DNA of 64,000 nucleotides, taken from Lutimaribacter_A marinistellae. GTDB lineage: Bacteria > Pseudomonadota > Alphaproteobacteria > Rhodobacterales > Rhodobacteraceae. Positions 37,301-45,415 of the stretch are shown in pieces. The first letter of the stretch is position 1. Every line of letters begins with the position of its first letter. The notes under the pieces were generated by a model. That model made no database searches and was not told the DNA's origin. It saw only the letters and a list, made by a program, of their open reading frames with translations. Where the stretch lies: the NCBI RefSeq assembly GCF_042648365.1, contig NZ_JBHRXI010000017.1, positions 310,001 to 374,000 of the forward strand, in the 5' to 3' direction. The position numbers were made by a program, and so were the translations under genes.

Positions 37301-38209
37301 ATGCCGCTTTCGCCCGGGCAACTCGAGGAAATCGAGGCGCAGCGCAACCAGACCGCCCCCACGCGCCGCGTGGTCGCGCCAGGGATGGAGGCGCATCTGT
37401 ACACCGCGCATCCCGTTCTCGACCACGGGTTCGTGCGTGTCATCGACTACATGGGCGACGATGCGGCCATCTGCCAGGCCGCGCGGGTGAGCTATGGCAA
37501 GGGCACGAAAAGCGTGCAGAACGACGAGGGGCTGATCCGCTACCTGATGCGGCACTGGCATTCGACACCCTTCGAGATGTGCGAGATCAAGCTGCATGTG
37601 AAGCTGCCCGTTTTTGTCGCGCGACAGTGGATCCGGCACCGGACGGCGAACGTCAACGAATACTCGGCGCGCTACTCGATCCTCGACCGTGAGTTCTATA
37701 TCCCGGCGCCCGAAAACCTCGCAGCGCAAAGCGAGGTGAACAACCAGGGCCGCGGCGCTGCGCTGGAGGGAGAGGAGGCCGCGCGCGTTCTGGAATACCT
37801 CAAGGCCGACAGCGCGCGTGCCTATGACCATTACGAGGAGATGATCGGGCAGGACGGACAGCAGGGGCTTGCGCGCGAATTGGCGCGGATGAATCTGCCG
37901 GCCAATATCTACACGCAATGGTATTGGAAGGTCGACCTGCACAACCTGTTCCATTTCCTGCGGCTACGGGCAGACGCGCATGCGCAATACGAGATCCGTG
38001 TCTATGCCGATGCGCTTTGCAAGGTGGTGGCCGACTGGGTGCCATTCGCCTATCGCGCGTTCGAAGATTACCGGCTGGGCGCCGTGACGCTGTCGGCGCA
38101 GATGCTGGCCTGCCTGCGTCGGATGCTGGCGGGCGAGGCGGTCACGCAGGAGAACTCGGGCCTGACGGCGCGGGAATGGCGTGAATTCCAGGCGGTGCTG
38201 GCGGATTGA
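37301..38209 (+). CDS. thyX: Flavin-dependent thymidylate synthase
   Basis: A 302-residue enzyme making dTMP from dUMP with methylene-tetrahydrofolate and FAD. The diagnostic motif is RHRTANVNEYSARYS. Further family features are RYLMRHWHSTPFEMCEIKLH and LHNLFHFLRLRADAHAQYEI. AGAAAGGA precedes the ATG. It is divergent from the surface-lipoprotein gene, with about 200 bases between starts. No thyA is seen in the window. Confidence 0.96.
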   Translation: MPLSPGQLEEIEAQRNQTAPTRRVVAPGMEAHLYTAHPVLDHGFVRVIDYMGDDAAICQAARVSYGKGTKSVQNDEGLIRYLMRHWHSTPFEMCEIKLHVKLPVFVARQWIRHRTANVNEYSARYSILDREFYIPAPENLAAQSEVNNQGRGAALEGEEAARVLEYLKADSARAYDHYEEMIGQDGQQGLARELARMNLPANIYTQWYWKVDLHNLFHFLRLRADAHAQYEIRVYADALCKVVADWVPFAYRAFEDYRLGAVTLSAQMLACLRRMLAGEAVTQENSGLTAREWREFQAVLAD

Positions 38210-38219
38210 TCGCTGCATC

Positions 38220-38240
38220 TGTGTAGCAAGTAGCTATACA
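38220..38240. promoter_or_regulatory. Imperfect palindrome between thyX and a small secreted protein gene
   Basis: TGTGTAGC (38220-38227) pairs with GCTATACA (38233-38240) at 7 of 8 positions around AAGTA. It lies 30 bases upstream of the ATG at 38270, a position suited to an operator. No regulator can be named. Confidence 0.3.
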
Positions 38241-38269
38241 GAATGTCGTGAAACCGTTACATTGGGGCC

Positions 38270-38569
38270 ATGGTGTTACGTGGCCCCTTTGTCTTGTTTG
38301 TCGCCTGCATGTGTGCTGCACCGGCCGTGGCGCGTTCGCCTGTGGCCGAGATCATCTGCGAGCCGACCGACAGAATGCACGCCAAGCTGCGCCACCAGTT
38401 TGGTGAAACACGCAGCGCGACCGGCGTCCGCGACCCGGAGCAGATCATGGAGGTCTGGACCGACGCGCAAGGCGATTGGACGCTGGTGGTAACCTATGCC
38501 AGCGGCACGTCCTGCATCGTCGCGATGGGGGAGAACTGGAGCCAGGCAGAGCCTGAAAACCCGGCCTGA
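38270..38569 (+). CDS. Small secreted hypothetical protein
   Basis: A 99-residue protein with a signal peptide (FVLFVACMCAAPAVA) and two later cysteines (IICEPTD and GTSCIVAMGENW) that could form a disulfide. The middle reads DPEQIMEVWTDAQGDWTLVV. I recognise it only as a conserved small periplasmic protein type of Rhodobacteraceae, function unknown. A GGGG-like purine stretch precedes the ATG. It converges on the cold-shock gene. Confidence 0.7.
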   Translation: MVLRGPFVLFVACMCAAPAVARSPVAEIICEPTDRMHAKLRHQFGETRSATGVRDPEQIMEVWTDAQGDWTLVVTYASGTSCIVAMGENWSQAEPENPA

Positions 38570-38579
38570 CGCCTCTCGC

Positions 38580-38786
38580 TCAAAGCGGTTTGAGATCACC
38601 CGCCATCTTGCGGCCGTCGCGCCCATCCAGAAGCTCGAATGACACTTTCTGGTTGTCGGCGAGGCCGGTCAGGCCGGATCTTTCGACGGCTGAAATATGT
38701 ACGAAAACGTCTTTGCCGCCATCATCGGGCGCAATGAAGCCATAGCCTTTGGTTGTATTGAACCATTTCACGGTGCCGGTTGGCAT
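38580..38786 (-). CDS. Cold-shock domain protein
   Basis: A 68-residue single-domain OB-fold protein, with RNP1 KGYGFIAPDD and RNP2 VFVHISAVE. It binds single-stranded RNA or DNA and acts as an RNA chaperone. AAGGAG precedes the ATG. The family is CspA; which paralogue it is cannot be told. Confidence 0.94.
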   Translation of the reverse strand: MPTGTVKWFNTTKGYGFIAPDDGGKDVFVHISAVERSGLTGLADNQKVSFELLDGRDGRKMAGDLKPL

Positions 38787-38917
38787 GTCCCGTGTCTCCT
38801 TCTACGTTCAAGTGGCCCCGGGACTTGTCGGGGTGGGGTCGAGCGCCTACCGCTGAAATTGACGCGGTGTTCGCCCTTTTAAGGATTGCACGGTCATGTA
38901 AAAAATCAAGGACAAGG

Positions 38918-38947
38918 GGGCCGCGCGGGGCGCGCTGCCCGTTTTTT
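38918..38947 (+). terminator. Terminator-like hairpin upstream of the ArsC-like gene
   Basis: GGGC-C-GCGC (38918-38926) can pair with GCGC-GCT-GCCC, ending near 38940, with one internal mismatch, and is followed by GTTTTTTG. It reads in the plus direction, yet no plus-strand gene lies just upstream (38270-38569 ends 350 bases earlier). A promoter-like TTGACG at 38859 with AAGGAT about 17 bases downstream could start a short leader transcript. It may be an attenuator or the end of a small RNA. Confidence 0.45.
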
Positions 38948-38970
38948 GTTCGCTCGCCGGAGAGGTAAAG

Positions 38971-39288
38971 ATGCGTCTTTTTGGATTGAAAACCTGTGAT
39001 ACCTGCCGCAAGGCGTTGAAATCCTTGCCGGATGCCGAGTTCGTCGATGTGCGTGCCGATGGTGTGCCGTCGGATGTCATGGATCGCGCGCTGGCACGAT
39101 TTGACGCAGCCCTCGTGAACACGCGGTCGACCACGTGGCGCGGCCTGTCCGAGGCGGAACGCGGCCGCCCGTCGGCGGAGCTCTTGGCCGAGCATCCCAC
39201 GCTGATGAAGCGGCCGCTGATCGAAGCCGATGGCGAACTGTACCTCGGGTGGGACGCCAAGACGCGCGCCGCCCTTGGTGTTTCCTGA
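38971..39288 (+). CDS. ArsC/Spx-family thioredoxin-fold protein
   Basis: A 105-residue protein opening MRLFGLKTCDTCRKALKSLP, with the CxxC motif of the ArsC/Spx/YffB family, then LVNTRSTTWRGLSEAER and LMKRPLIEADGELYLGWD. It lacks the arsenate-binding Arg triad as far as I can judge, so arsenate reduction is not certain. It may instead be a YffB-like thiol protein. A terminator-like hairpin lies 24 bases upstream of its start. Confidence 0.82.
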   Translation: MRLFGLKTCDTCRKALKSLPDAEFVDVRADGVPSDVMDRALARFDAALVNTRSTTWRGLSEAERGRPSAELLAEHPTLMKRPLIEADGELYLGWDAKTRAALGVS

Positions 39289-39329
39289 CCCCGTCCTTAT
39301 GTGAAAGCGCGGACTGGACGGAGAGCAGG

Positions 39330-39698
39330 ATGCGAAATGCAGCGTTGGTTTTGGGCCTCGTGGCCGGGCTGATCGGGATGATCGTCGGATTCGCGGGATA
39401 CGGGTATGTCGCCGCCATCGAGCATTTCGGAGAGGTCGAAGGGCTGGCGCAGCAGTTGGACAATCCCGATCTGGTGAAAGCCGCCGCGATCATTGCGCCG
39501 ATGCTGGCGCTGGCGGGCGGGGCGATGGCTCATGCCCGTGCACTGTGGGCCGGCGTGCTGCTGCTGGTGTCGGCAGGCGGGATGTATCACGCCTTTGGCT
39601 TCAACGTCTTCACCATGTTCCCGATCGCTTTTGCGGTGACGGGCGGGGTGATGGCGTTGGCCGCCGGAAAACCCGACGAGCCAAAGGCGCATTTCTGA
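39330..39698 (+). CDS. Small four-helix membrane protein
   Basis: A 122-residue inner-membrane protein with four hydrophobic segments (about 5-25, 50-66, 69-86 and 90-112) and a charged tail KPDEPKAHF. GGAGAGCAGG precedes the ATG at 39330. I do not recognise a named family. It lies about 40 bases downstream of the ArsC-like gene and could be co-transcribed with it. It converges on the DoxX gene of the bufferin-type operon, 3 bases between stops. Confidence 0.72.
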   Translation: MRNAALVLGLVAGLIGMIVGFAGYGYVAAIEHFGEVEGLAQQLDNPDLVKAAAIIAPMLALAGGAMAHARALWAGVLLLVSAGGMYHAFGFNVFTMFPIAFAVTGGVMALAAGKPDEPKAHF

Positions 39699-39701
39699 GG
39701 G

Positions 39702-40220
39702 TCAGCGGCGAAAGATAAGCCGGTCCAGCGACAGCGGGCCTGCGCCACGCAGTACGAGGACGGCGAGCAGGAAAGTCCAGAGGACGCGCTGGTCGATGAG
39801 GTCCTGCGAAGGGTCGAACAGGCTGCCGAGCGCGACATTGTGGCCGGTCACGTCCACGAGGGTTTGCACCCAGACGAAGCCGATCATGCCCACGGCGGCA
39901 AGCCGGGTCAGCAAACCGACCAGTATCAGCGCGGGCAGGACAAACTCGGCCACGGTTCCGGCAAAGATGACGAGGCGCTGAAAGAAGCTCATCTGAGTCA
40001 CGTCGTAAAGCGCGGCCTCGGCCGCGGCGGGAAAGATCTGGCCAAAAGCCCCGGCAGAGGGTGTGAAGATCGAGCCGTCGATCTTGAGTACGGCGGAATT
40101 CCAGTAATAGACCAGCAGGACAGCGGCGAAAGCCAGCCGTGCGAGGGTGGGCGTCAGCAGGTCGGCCGAGCGCCCCAGCGTGTCGGAGGCGTCGGTGTAG
40201 CGATCGATAATGGCAGTCAT
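39702..40220 (-). CDS. DoxX family membrane protein (BufD-like)
   Basis: A 172-residue inner-membrane protein with four hydrophobic segments typical of DoxX (LARLAFAAVLLVYYWNSAVL, LVIFAGTVAEFVLPALILVG, AAVGMIGFVWVQTLVDVTGH, LWTFLLAVLVLRGAGPLSLD). It begins 3 bases after the DUF2063 gene stop. DoxX proteins form the last gene of bufferin operons, where they may couple the peptide to redox chemistry or metal handling at the membrane. That role is not settled. Confidence 0.85.
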   Translation of the reverse strand: MTAIIDRYTDASDTLGRSADLLTPTLARLAFAAVLLVYYWNSAVLKIDGSIFTPSAGAFGQIFPAAAEAALYDVTQMSFFQRLVIFAGTVAEFVLPALILVGLLTRLAAVGMIGFVWVQTLVDVTGHNVALGSLFDPSQDLIDQRVLWTFLLAVLVLRGAGPLSLDRLIFRR

Positions 40221-40223
40221 GGG

Positions 40224-40979
40224 TCAGGCTTTCGGTGGGGAGAGAGAAGTGATGGCCCCGTCACCCAGCAGCATGGCCAGAAGGGCGGCGAGGTCGAAAT
40301 CTGCGGCGGCGCTGGTCGCACGGTCCTGTGCGGTACCGAGAGTTTCGCCCGCCTGGGTAGCAGTGATCCACTCCGCGCCGCCGGGAGGCAGAAGGCGCGG
40401 CAGCGGATCGTATTCGGGCCGGGTCACAAGGACATCCTGAGCGGCGGCGCGCGGCTTTGGGGCGCCGGGTTCGGTGTTGAACCGCCAGATATCGTGGATC
40501 GGCCAGGGCGAGCGAAGAAGCTGCACCGAGGGCGCAAAGCCAAGCGTCGCGCCCATCAGCGCCTCGGGTGAGAGGGCAAGAGACTGTGGCGGAACAGGCT
40601 CTGCATCACCTGCGTGATAGGACTGCCGCAGTGCAAGCTCCAGCCGTGCAATGTCGGGCAGGTAACCCAGATGCGCCAGTTGGGGCATCCCGGCGAGAAA
40701 CGCGGGGAAGGCCGCGCCGAAATGCATCATGAGCGGTGAGGCCGGCGGGTGTTGGCGCAGGTAGATGCCTGCAAGCCCGTCTAGGTTCTGTTTGCCCAGC
40801 AGTTTCGCGATGACCGGGAACCCATCGTGGAGCGCTTCGGTCAGCGACACGGCCACGTTGTTGCGGTAGACGTCAAAGCGCCGCCCCGCCGGGCGATCCG
40901 CGCCATCGCGCAGACCTTGCGGGTGGGGCTGTTCCGGCGCGAGCAGGGCGGTGTGGAATTCCCGTTGCGACACGCTCAT
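40224..40979 (-). CDS. bufC: DUF2063 partner protein of an MNIO enzyme (BufC-like)
   Basis: A 251-residue protein. The N-terminal DUF2063 region (about 8-105) reads REFHTALLAPEQPHPQGL, FDVYRNNVAVSLTEALHDGF and AFLAGMPQLAHLGYLPDIARL. The C-terminal part is variable. Despite the DNA-binding domain label in databases, these proteins act as partner and precursor-recognition subunits for DUF692 enzymes in RiPP maturation. The ATG at 40979 overlaps the DUF692 stop (ATGA), so the two subunits are co-translated, fitting a complex. Confidence 0.87.
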   Translation of the reverse strand: MSVSQREFHTALLAPEQPHPQGLRDGADRPAGRRFDVYRNNVAVSLTEALHDGFPVIAKLLGKQNLDGLAGIYLRQHPPASPLMMHFGAAFPAFLAGMPQLAHLGYLPDIARLELALRQSYHAGDAEPVPPQSLALSPEALMGATLGFAPSVQLLRSPWPIHDIWRFNTEPGAPKPRAAAQDVLVTRPEYDPLPRLLPPGGAEWITATQAGETLGTAQDRATSAAADFDLAALLAMLLGDGAITSLSPPKA

Positions 40980-41824
40980 GCCGGCACCTTGTCCAAAGCG
41001 GCCTGTGCGCGAAGGGCCTCGGCCTGCAAGACGGGCCAGTCGGGCACGTCCGTATCCCATTCGATGAGGACAGGGCGCGGACCCGCGCGTTCAAGCGTGT
41101 AGTCGAGCAGCGCCCAGACCGGATCGACCACCTCGCGCCCGTGGCTGTCGATCAAGAGCGGTGCACCGTGGTCATCCTCGTCCTCGTCATGACCGCCGAG
41201 ATGGATTTCGCCCACGGCATCGAGGGGGTAGGCGTCGATATAGCCCTGTGGCGAAAAGCCGAGATTGGTGGCCGAGACGAAGACGTTGTTGACATCGAGA
41301 AGCAGGCCGCAGCCGGTGCGGCGGGCGATCTCTTTGAGGAATGCGGGCTCTTCCCAGGTGCTTTCGTCGAATGCGAGGTAGGAGGAGGGGTTTTCCAGCA
41401 GCATGCGGCGGCCAACCGTCTCTTGCACCTGGTCGATATGGGAGCAGATGCGCGCAAGCGTGGCGTCGGTATAGGGCAAGGGCAACAGGTCGTTCAGAAA
41501 GTGGCTGTCATGGGTCGACCAGGCCAGATGCTCGGAAAAGCTTGCCGGGTTCAGCCAGCCCAACAGGTGTTTCAGTCGGGCGAGGTGATCGGCGTCCAGC
41601 GGAGCCTCGCCGCCGATCGAGAGGCCCACCCCGTGCACGGAGATCGGGAAGCGTTCGGCAAGGTGGCGAAGCTGTGCGAGGGGACGGCCGCCATCACCCA
41701 TGTAATTCTCGGCGTGGATTTCCAGCCATTCGACCGGTGCCGCGTCATCCAGGATCTGGGAAAAATGCTGCGGCTTGTAACCGACGCCAGGTGCGGCGGG
41801 GAGGGTGCGGGTCGCGTCGAGCAT
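40976..41824 (-). CDS. bufB: DUF692 multinuclear non-heme iron oxidative enzyme (BufB-like)
   Basis: A 282-residue TIM-barrel enzyme of the MNIO (DUF692/UPF0276) family. Metal-ligand motifs are visible in order: EWLEIHAENYMGDGG, FPISVHGVGLSIGG, FSEHLAWS, LLENPSSYL, LLLDVNNVFVSATN, VGEIHLGGH and LLIDSHGREV. Relatives such as MbnB and BufB convert peptide cysteines to oxazolone or thiooxazole groups. It lies 104 bases downstream of the Cys-containing DUF2282 gene and is coupled to the DUF2063 partner. The probable substrate is therefore that DUF2282 peptide. Confidence 0.9.
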   Translation of the reverse strand: MLDATRTLPAAPGVGYKPQHFSQILDDAAPVEWLEIHAENYMGDGGRPLAQLRHLAERFPISVHGVGLSIGGEAPLDADHLARLKHLLGWLNPASFSEHLAWSTHDSHFLNDLLPLPYTDATLARICSHIDQVQETVGRRMLLENPSSYLAFDESTWEEPAFLKEIARRTGCGLLLDVNNVFVSATNLGFSPQGYIDAYPLDAVGEIHLGGHDEDEDDHGAPLLIDSHGREVVDPVWALLDYTLERAGPRPVLIEWDTDVPDWPVLQAEALRAQAALDKVPA

Positions 41825-41893
41825 GATGGCCTCCGGTCGGGGGGCGGTCTGTTGACCTCGCCCATCCCGTGGAAGGGAGGGCGAGGCTCTTTC

Positions 41894-41921
41894 GCGGTGG
41901 GGCGGGGGGACGCCCCGCCGC
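41894..41921 (-). promoter_or_regulatory. Hairpin between bufA-like and bufB-like genes
   Basis: Minus-strand GCGGCGGGGCG and CGCCCCACCGC flank TCCCCC and pair with a single mismatch. No T-run follows. Such an intercistronic stem just after the precursor gene could stabilise its mRNA or reduce read-through so that the peptide is made in excess of its enzymes. Confidence 0.45.
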
Positions 41922-41928
41922 GGGTGGC

Positions 41929-42234
41929 TTATGCCGGCAGGTCGCGCTCGAGCGGTTCGAGCGATCCCATACGCTCGGTTCCATCCGACATCGCGGGAAG
42001 TTCAATCTCGGCGCAGGTGCCTGCGTCGACCAGCGTCCAGGCGTTGCCCTGGTAGTCGACCTTGGAAGTGCCGGCGCAGGTGGTGCCGGGGCCCGCGGCG
42101 CAATCGTTCTTGCCGGCGAGCGACACGCCGTAGCACTTTTCCTTGGCCTGAGCCGAAGCGGAGGTGGCGACGGCTGCGGTCATCGCGGCTGCGACGGATG
42201 CGGCGACGGCGAGGGTTTTTGCGGTATTGGACAT
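41929..42234 (-). CDS. bufA: DUF2282 bufferin-type RiPP precursor (BufA-like)
   Basis: A 101-residue exported peptide. A signal peptide (about 1-28, AVAASVAAAMTAAVATSASA) precedes a core with exactly four cysteines: Cys34 (KEKCYGVSLAG), Cys45 (KNDCAAG), Cys53 (TTCAGTSKVDYQGNAW) and Cys74 (AGTCAEIEL). This is the DUF2282/BufA1 pattern. In characterised bufferins the two central cysteines become thiooxazoles and the peptide binds copper in the periplasm. AAGGAAG precedes the ATG. It is the first gene of an operon with DUF692, DUF2063 and DoxX genes. No ECF sigma factor gene is adjacent. Confidence 0.88.
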   Translation of the reverse strand: MSNTAKTLAVAASVAAAMTAAVATSASAQAKEKCYGVSLAGKNDCAAGPGTTCAGTSKVDYQGNAWTLVDAGTCAEIELPAMSDGTERMGSLEPLERDLPA

Positions 42235-42396
42235 CTCGGAACTTCCTTTCGCGGTTGGTTGAGACACTTAGGAAGGTAACGGCGGATTTCGTTTCACGGT
42301 ATTCACGAGACCGTGCCTTCACGCCCCTGTCAGGTTCCGTCATCGGAAATACCCGTGCGGGCGGCGGTTTTTCCCTTGGATTTGGCCGGATGTTAC

Positions 42397-42425
42397 AAAA
42401 ACGGCCCCGCGCGGGGGCCGTTTTC
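42397..42425 (-). terminator. Terminator of thrS
   Basis: AAAACGGCCCC and GGGGCCGTTTT form an 11-bp stem around a short GC loop. On the minus strand it ends in TTTTTG, about 20 bases past the thrS stop. It separates thrS from the bufferin-type operon, which therefore needs its own promoter in 42235-42396. Confidence 0.9.
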
Positions 42426-42445
42426 CGGAGATCGGGCTGCGAATG

Positions 42446-44404
42446 TTACAGAAGGTCGGGCGGTGTCGCGTCGCGCGCGAGCGTCTCGATCACGGAATCG
42501 AGGGATTCGACGCGCGTCTGTTTTTCGCCAAGGCGTCGGACCGAAACGGTGCGCTCTTCGACTTCGCGGTGACCGACGGCGAGAATCACGGGCACCTTGC
42601 CGACGGAATGTTCGCGGACCTTGTAGTTGATCTTTTCGTTGCGGGTGTCGGCCTCGGCGCGCACGCCGGCCTCGACCAGCCGGTTGACGACCTCTTGCAC
42701 GTAGTCGTCCGCCTCGGAGGTGATGGAGGCCACGACCACCTGGCGCGGGGCCAGCCAGTAGGGCAGCTTGCCTGCGTGTTCCTCGATCAGGATGCCGATG
42801 AAGCGCTCGAACGAACCCAGAGTCGCGCGGTGCAGCATGATCGGTATGTGCTTGTTGCCGTCCTTGCCGATGTAGGATGCGCCAAGACGTTCCGGCAGGT
42901 TGCTGTCGACCTGCAGCGTACCGCATTGCCAGGTCCGACCGATCGCGTCGGTCAGCGTGAATTCGAGCTTTGGACCGTAGAACGCGCCTTCGCCCTCGAG
43001 AATCTCGAAATCATAGCCGGCGGCCTTGCACGCGTCGCCAAGCGCCTGTTCCAGCATGTCCCACGTCTCGTCCGAGCCGATCCGCTTTTCGGGGCGGGTC
43101 GAGAGCTTGATCGTCCAGTCGTGGAACCCGAGATCTGCATAGACCTTTGAGAGAAAGGCGATGAACTTCTCGGTCTCGGATTCGATCTGATCCTCGGAGC
43201 AGAAGATGTGGCCGTCATCCTGCGTGAAGCCGCGCACCCGCATGATGCCGTGCAGCGCGCCCGAGGGCTCGTACCGGTTGCAGGCTCCGAATTCGGCAAT
43301 GCGCAGCGGCAGGTCGCGATAGGATTTGAGCCCCTGGTTGAAAACCTGGACGTGGCAGGGGCAGTTCATCGGCTTCAGGGCGTTGATGGACTTCTCGCGG
43401 GCATGGTCCTCGTCCACTTCGACGATGAACATGTTTTCCTGGTACTTGTCCCAGTGGCCGGATGCTTCCCACAGTTTGCGGTCAACGACTTGCGGGGTGT
43501 TGACCTCGCGGTAGCCGTCCTTGCGCTGCATGCGGCGCATGTAGTCCTGAAGCTGAGTATAGACGGTCCACCCGTTGGGGTGCCAGAAGACCTGGCCGGG
43601 GGCCTCTTCCTGCATGTGGAACAGGTCCATCTCGCGGCCCAGCTTGCGGTGGTCGCGCTTGGCGGCCTCTTCAAGCATGTTGAGATGCGCCTTGAGCTGT
43701 TCCTTGTTCGGGAAGGCCACGCCGTAGATCCGCTGCAGCATCGGGCGCGAGCTGTCACCACGCCAATAGGCGCCCGCGATGGACATCAGCTTGAACGCAT
43801 CGCCGGGCACCTGGCCGGTATGCTGCAGGTGCGGGCCACGGCACAGGTCCTGCCAATGGCCGTGCCAATACATGCGCAGTGGCTCGTCGCCGGGGATCGC
43901 CTCGATCAGCTCGACCTTGTAGGGCTCGTTGTTCGCCGTGTAGTAGGCAATCGCGCGGTCACGCTCCCAGATCTCGGTCGTGACCGGATCGCGGCGGTTG
44001 ATGATCTCTTTCATCTTCTTCTCGATGAGGCCGAGATCTTCGGGCGTGAAGGGTTCGGCGCGGTCGAAATCGTAATACCAGCCGTTCTCGATCACCGGGC
44101 CGATGGTGACGCGCGTTGCGGGCCAGATCTCCTGCACGGCGCGGGCCATGATGTGGGCAAGGTCGTGGCGGATCAGTTCGTTGGCCTGTGCGGCATCCTT
44201 CATCGTGTGGATGGCGATCGCGGCATCCGCGTCGATGGGCCATTGCAGGTCCCAATGCTGGCCGTTGACGGTGGCGCTGATGGCCTTCTTGCCCAGCGAG
44301 GTCGAGATGTCGGATGCGACCTGCGCGGGCGTGACGCCGGCGTCATAGGATTTCGCATTGCCATCGGGGAAAGTGAGAGAGATCTTGCTGTGATCGAGGC
44401 TCAT
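42446..44404 (-). CDS. thrS: Threonyl-tRNA synthetase
   Basis: A 652-residue class II synthetase. The N-terminal TGS domain (about 5-65, ISLTFPDGNAKSYDAGVTPA) is followed by the editing domain with HDLAHIMARAV. The catalytic core has motif 2 EFGACNRYEPSGALHGIMRV, the zinc Cys in MNCPCHVQVF and GFTQDDGHIFC. The C-terminal anticodon-binding domain starts about residue 545. The ATG at 44404 is preferred over an upstream in-frame start because GAGGAGA lies just before it. Confidence 0.97.
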   Translation of the reverse strand: MSLDHSKISLTFPDGNAKSYDAGVTPAQVASDISTSLGKKAISATVNGQHWDLQWPIDADAAIAIHTMKDAAQANELIRHDLAHIMARAVQEIWPATRVTIGPVIENGWYYDFDRAEPFTPEDLGLIEKKMKEIINRRDPVTTEIWERDRAIAYYTANNEPYKVELIEAIPGDEPLRMYWHGHWQDLCRGPHLQHTGQVPGDAFKLMSIAGAYWRGDSSRPMLQRIYGVAFPNKEQLKAHLNMLEEAAKRDHRKLGREMDLFHMQEEAPGQVFWHPNGWTVYTQLQDYMRRMQRKDGYREVNTPQVVDRKLWEASGHWDKYQENMFIVEVDEDHAREKSINALKPMNCPCHVQVFNQGLKSYRDLPLRIAEFGACNRYEPSGALHGIMRVRGFTQDDGHIFCSEDQIESETEKFIAFLSKVYADLGFHDWTIKLSTRPEKRIGSDETWDMLEQALGDACKAAGYDFEILEGEGAFYGPKLEFTLTDAIGRTWQCGTLQVDSNLPERLGASYIGKDGNKHIPIMLHRATLGSFERFIGILIEEHAGKLPYWLAPRQVVVASITSEADDYVQEVVNRLVEAGVRAEADTRNEKINYKVREHSVGKVPVILAVGHREVEERTVSVRRLGEKQTRVESLDSVIETLARDATPPDLL

Positions 44405-44533
44405 GGCCTGTCTCCTCGTCGGTTTGGCGCCCACGGAACGCCCGGTTGCGGGTATGGTTCGGCGTTGACTTGGCAGGCGGCGCGGCAGGTGTCAAGGACG
44501 GAGAATGCCCGGCGCCTGGCACGGAGCAGGGGA

Positions 44534-45415
44534 CTAGCCGTTCAGCCCGTTCTGCGCCGCGTTGCGGATGGCATGGGTCAGGGGCGCAAGGGCGGGGGCC
44601 ATGACGCGACTCACCGCCCAGACCAGCGGCACGTCGAGCGCGCTGTCGGGCAGGAGAGGCACCAACCGACCGTTTCCTATGGGGTCGCGCACCAGCGAGA
44701 GCGGGTTCATCCCCCAGCCGAGCCCAAGGCGCGCGGCATCCACGAAGGCATGGCTTGCGGGCAGGAAATGGCTGGGCGGCGCGATGCGCGTGCCGAATTG
44801 CTGGGTGATCCATGCCTTTTGCAGAGCGTCCTTGGCATTGAAGGTCAGACAGGGCGCGCGCGCCAGCGAGGCCGGTGTGACGCCCTCGGCAAACCAACGC
44901 GCCATGAAATCCGGGCTGGCGGTTGCGAGGTAGCGCAGGTTTCCCAGCGGATGCATGTCGCAGCCCGGAACCGGTTTGCCGCCGGCGCAGATGGCGGCGC
45001 TGACCTCGCCCCGTTGCAGCCAGTCGGCCGAATGGTCCTGATCGTCGATGACGAGGTCAAAGAGCGTATCGTCAACAGCTGCGAGGGCGGGGATGAACCA
45101 GGTGGCAAGGCTGTCGGCATTCACGGCCAGCCGGATGCGGGCTGGCCGGGGGGCACCAGCGAGACCGAGTTCGCGCAGAAGCTGCGCCTCGAGCAGGCCG
45201 ATATCCTCGGCATGTTTGGCAAGCCGCAAGCCCGTCGGCGTTCCGGTGCAGGGCGGCCCGCGATGCACAAGTGCGGCGCCAATGCGATCCTCGAACGCCT
45301 TGATCCGTTGCGAAACGGCCGAGGGCGTGACCGACAGCTCGGCCGCGGCAGCCTCGAAACTGCCGAGCCGCAGAATGGCCGAGAGGGCCGAGAGGTGATG
45401 GGGATCGAACTGCAT
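44534..45415 (-). CDS. argP: ArgP-type LysR regulator
   Basis: A 293-residue LysR-family activator. The N-terminal winged helix reads LSALSAILRLGSFEAAAAEL with recognition part SVTPSAVSQRIKAFEDRIGA. The effector domain includes RIRLAVNADSLATWFIPALA, typical of ArgP/LysG, which senses lysine and arginine. It is divergent from a lysE gene, the standard ArgP-LysE pairing. Binding is expected in the 90-base gap between them. Confidence 0.93.
   Translation of the reverse strand: MQFDPHHLSALSAILRLGSFEAAAAELSVTPSAVSQRIKAFEDRIGAALVHRGPPCTGTPTGLRLAKHAEDIGLLEAQLLRELGLAGAPRPARIRLAVNADSLATWFIPALAAVDDTLFDLVIDDQDHSADWLQRGEVSAAICAGGKPVPGCDMHPLGNLRYLATASPDFMARWFAEGVTPASLARAPCLTFNAKDALQKAWITQQFGTRIAPPSHFLPASHAFVDAARLGLGWGMNPLSLVRDPIGNGRLVPLLPDSALDVPLVWAVSRVMAPALAPLTHAIRNAAQNGLNG

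Noticed and set aside
35788..37692. 634-codon plus-strand frame opposite the Slam-like and lipoprotein genes
   Set aside because: Crosses two minus-strand genes and runs into thyX; the minus-strand genes have signal peptide, lipobox and coupled starts.
42235..42396. ECF sigma promoter (GGAAC-type) upstream of the bufferin-type operon
   Set aside because: A GGAACC is present, but no matching -10 element occurs at the required spacing.
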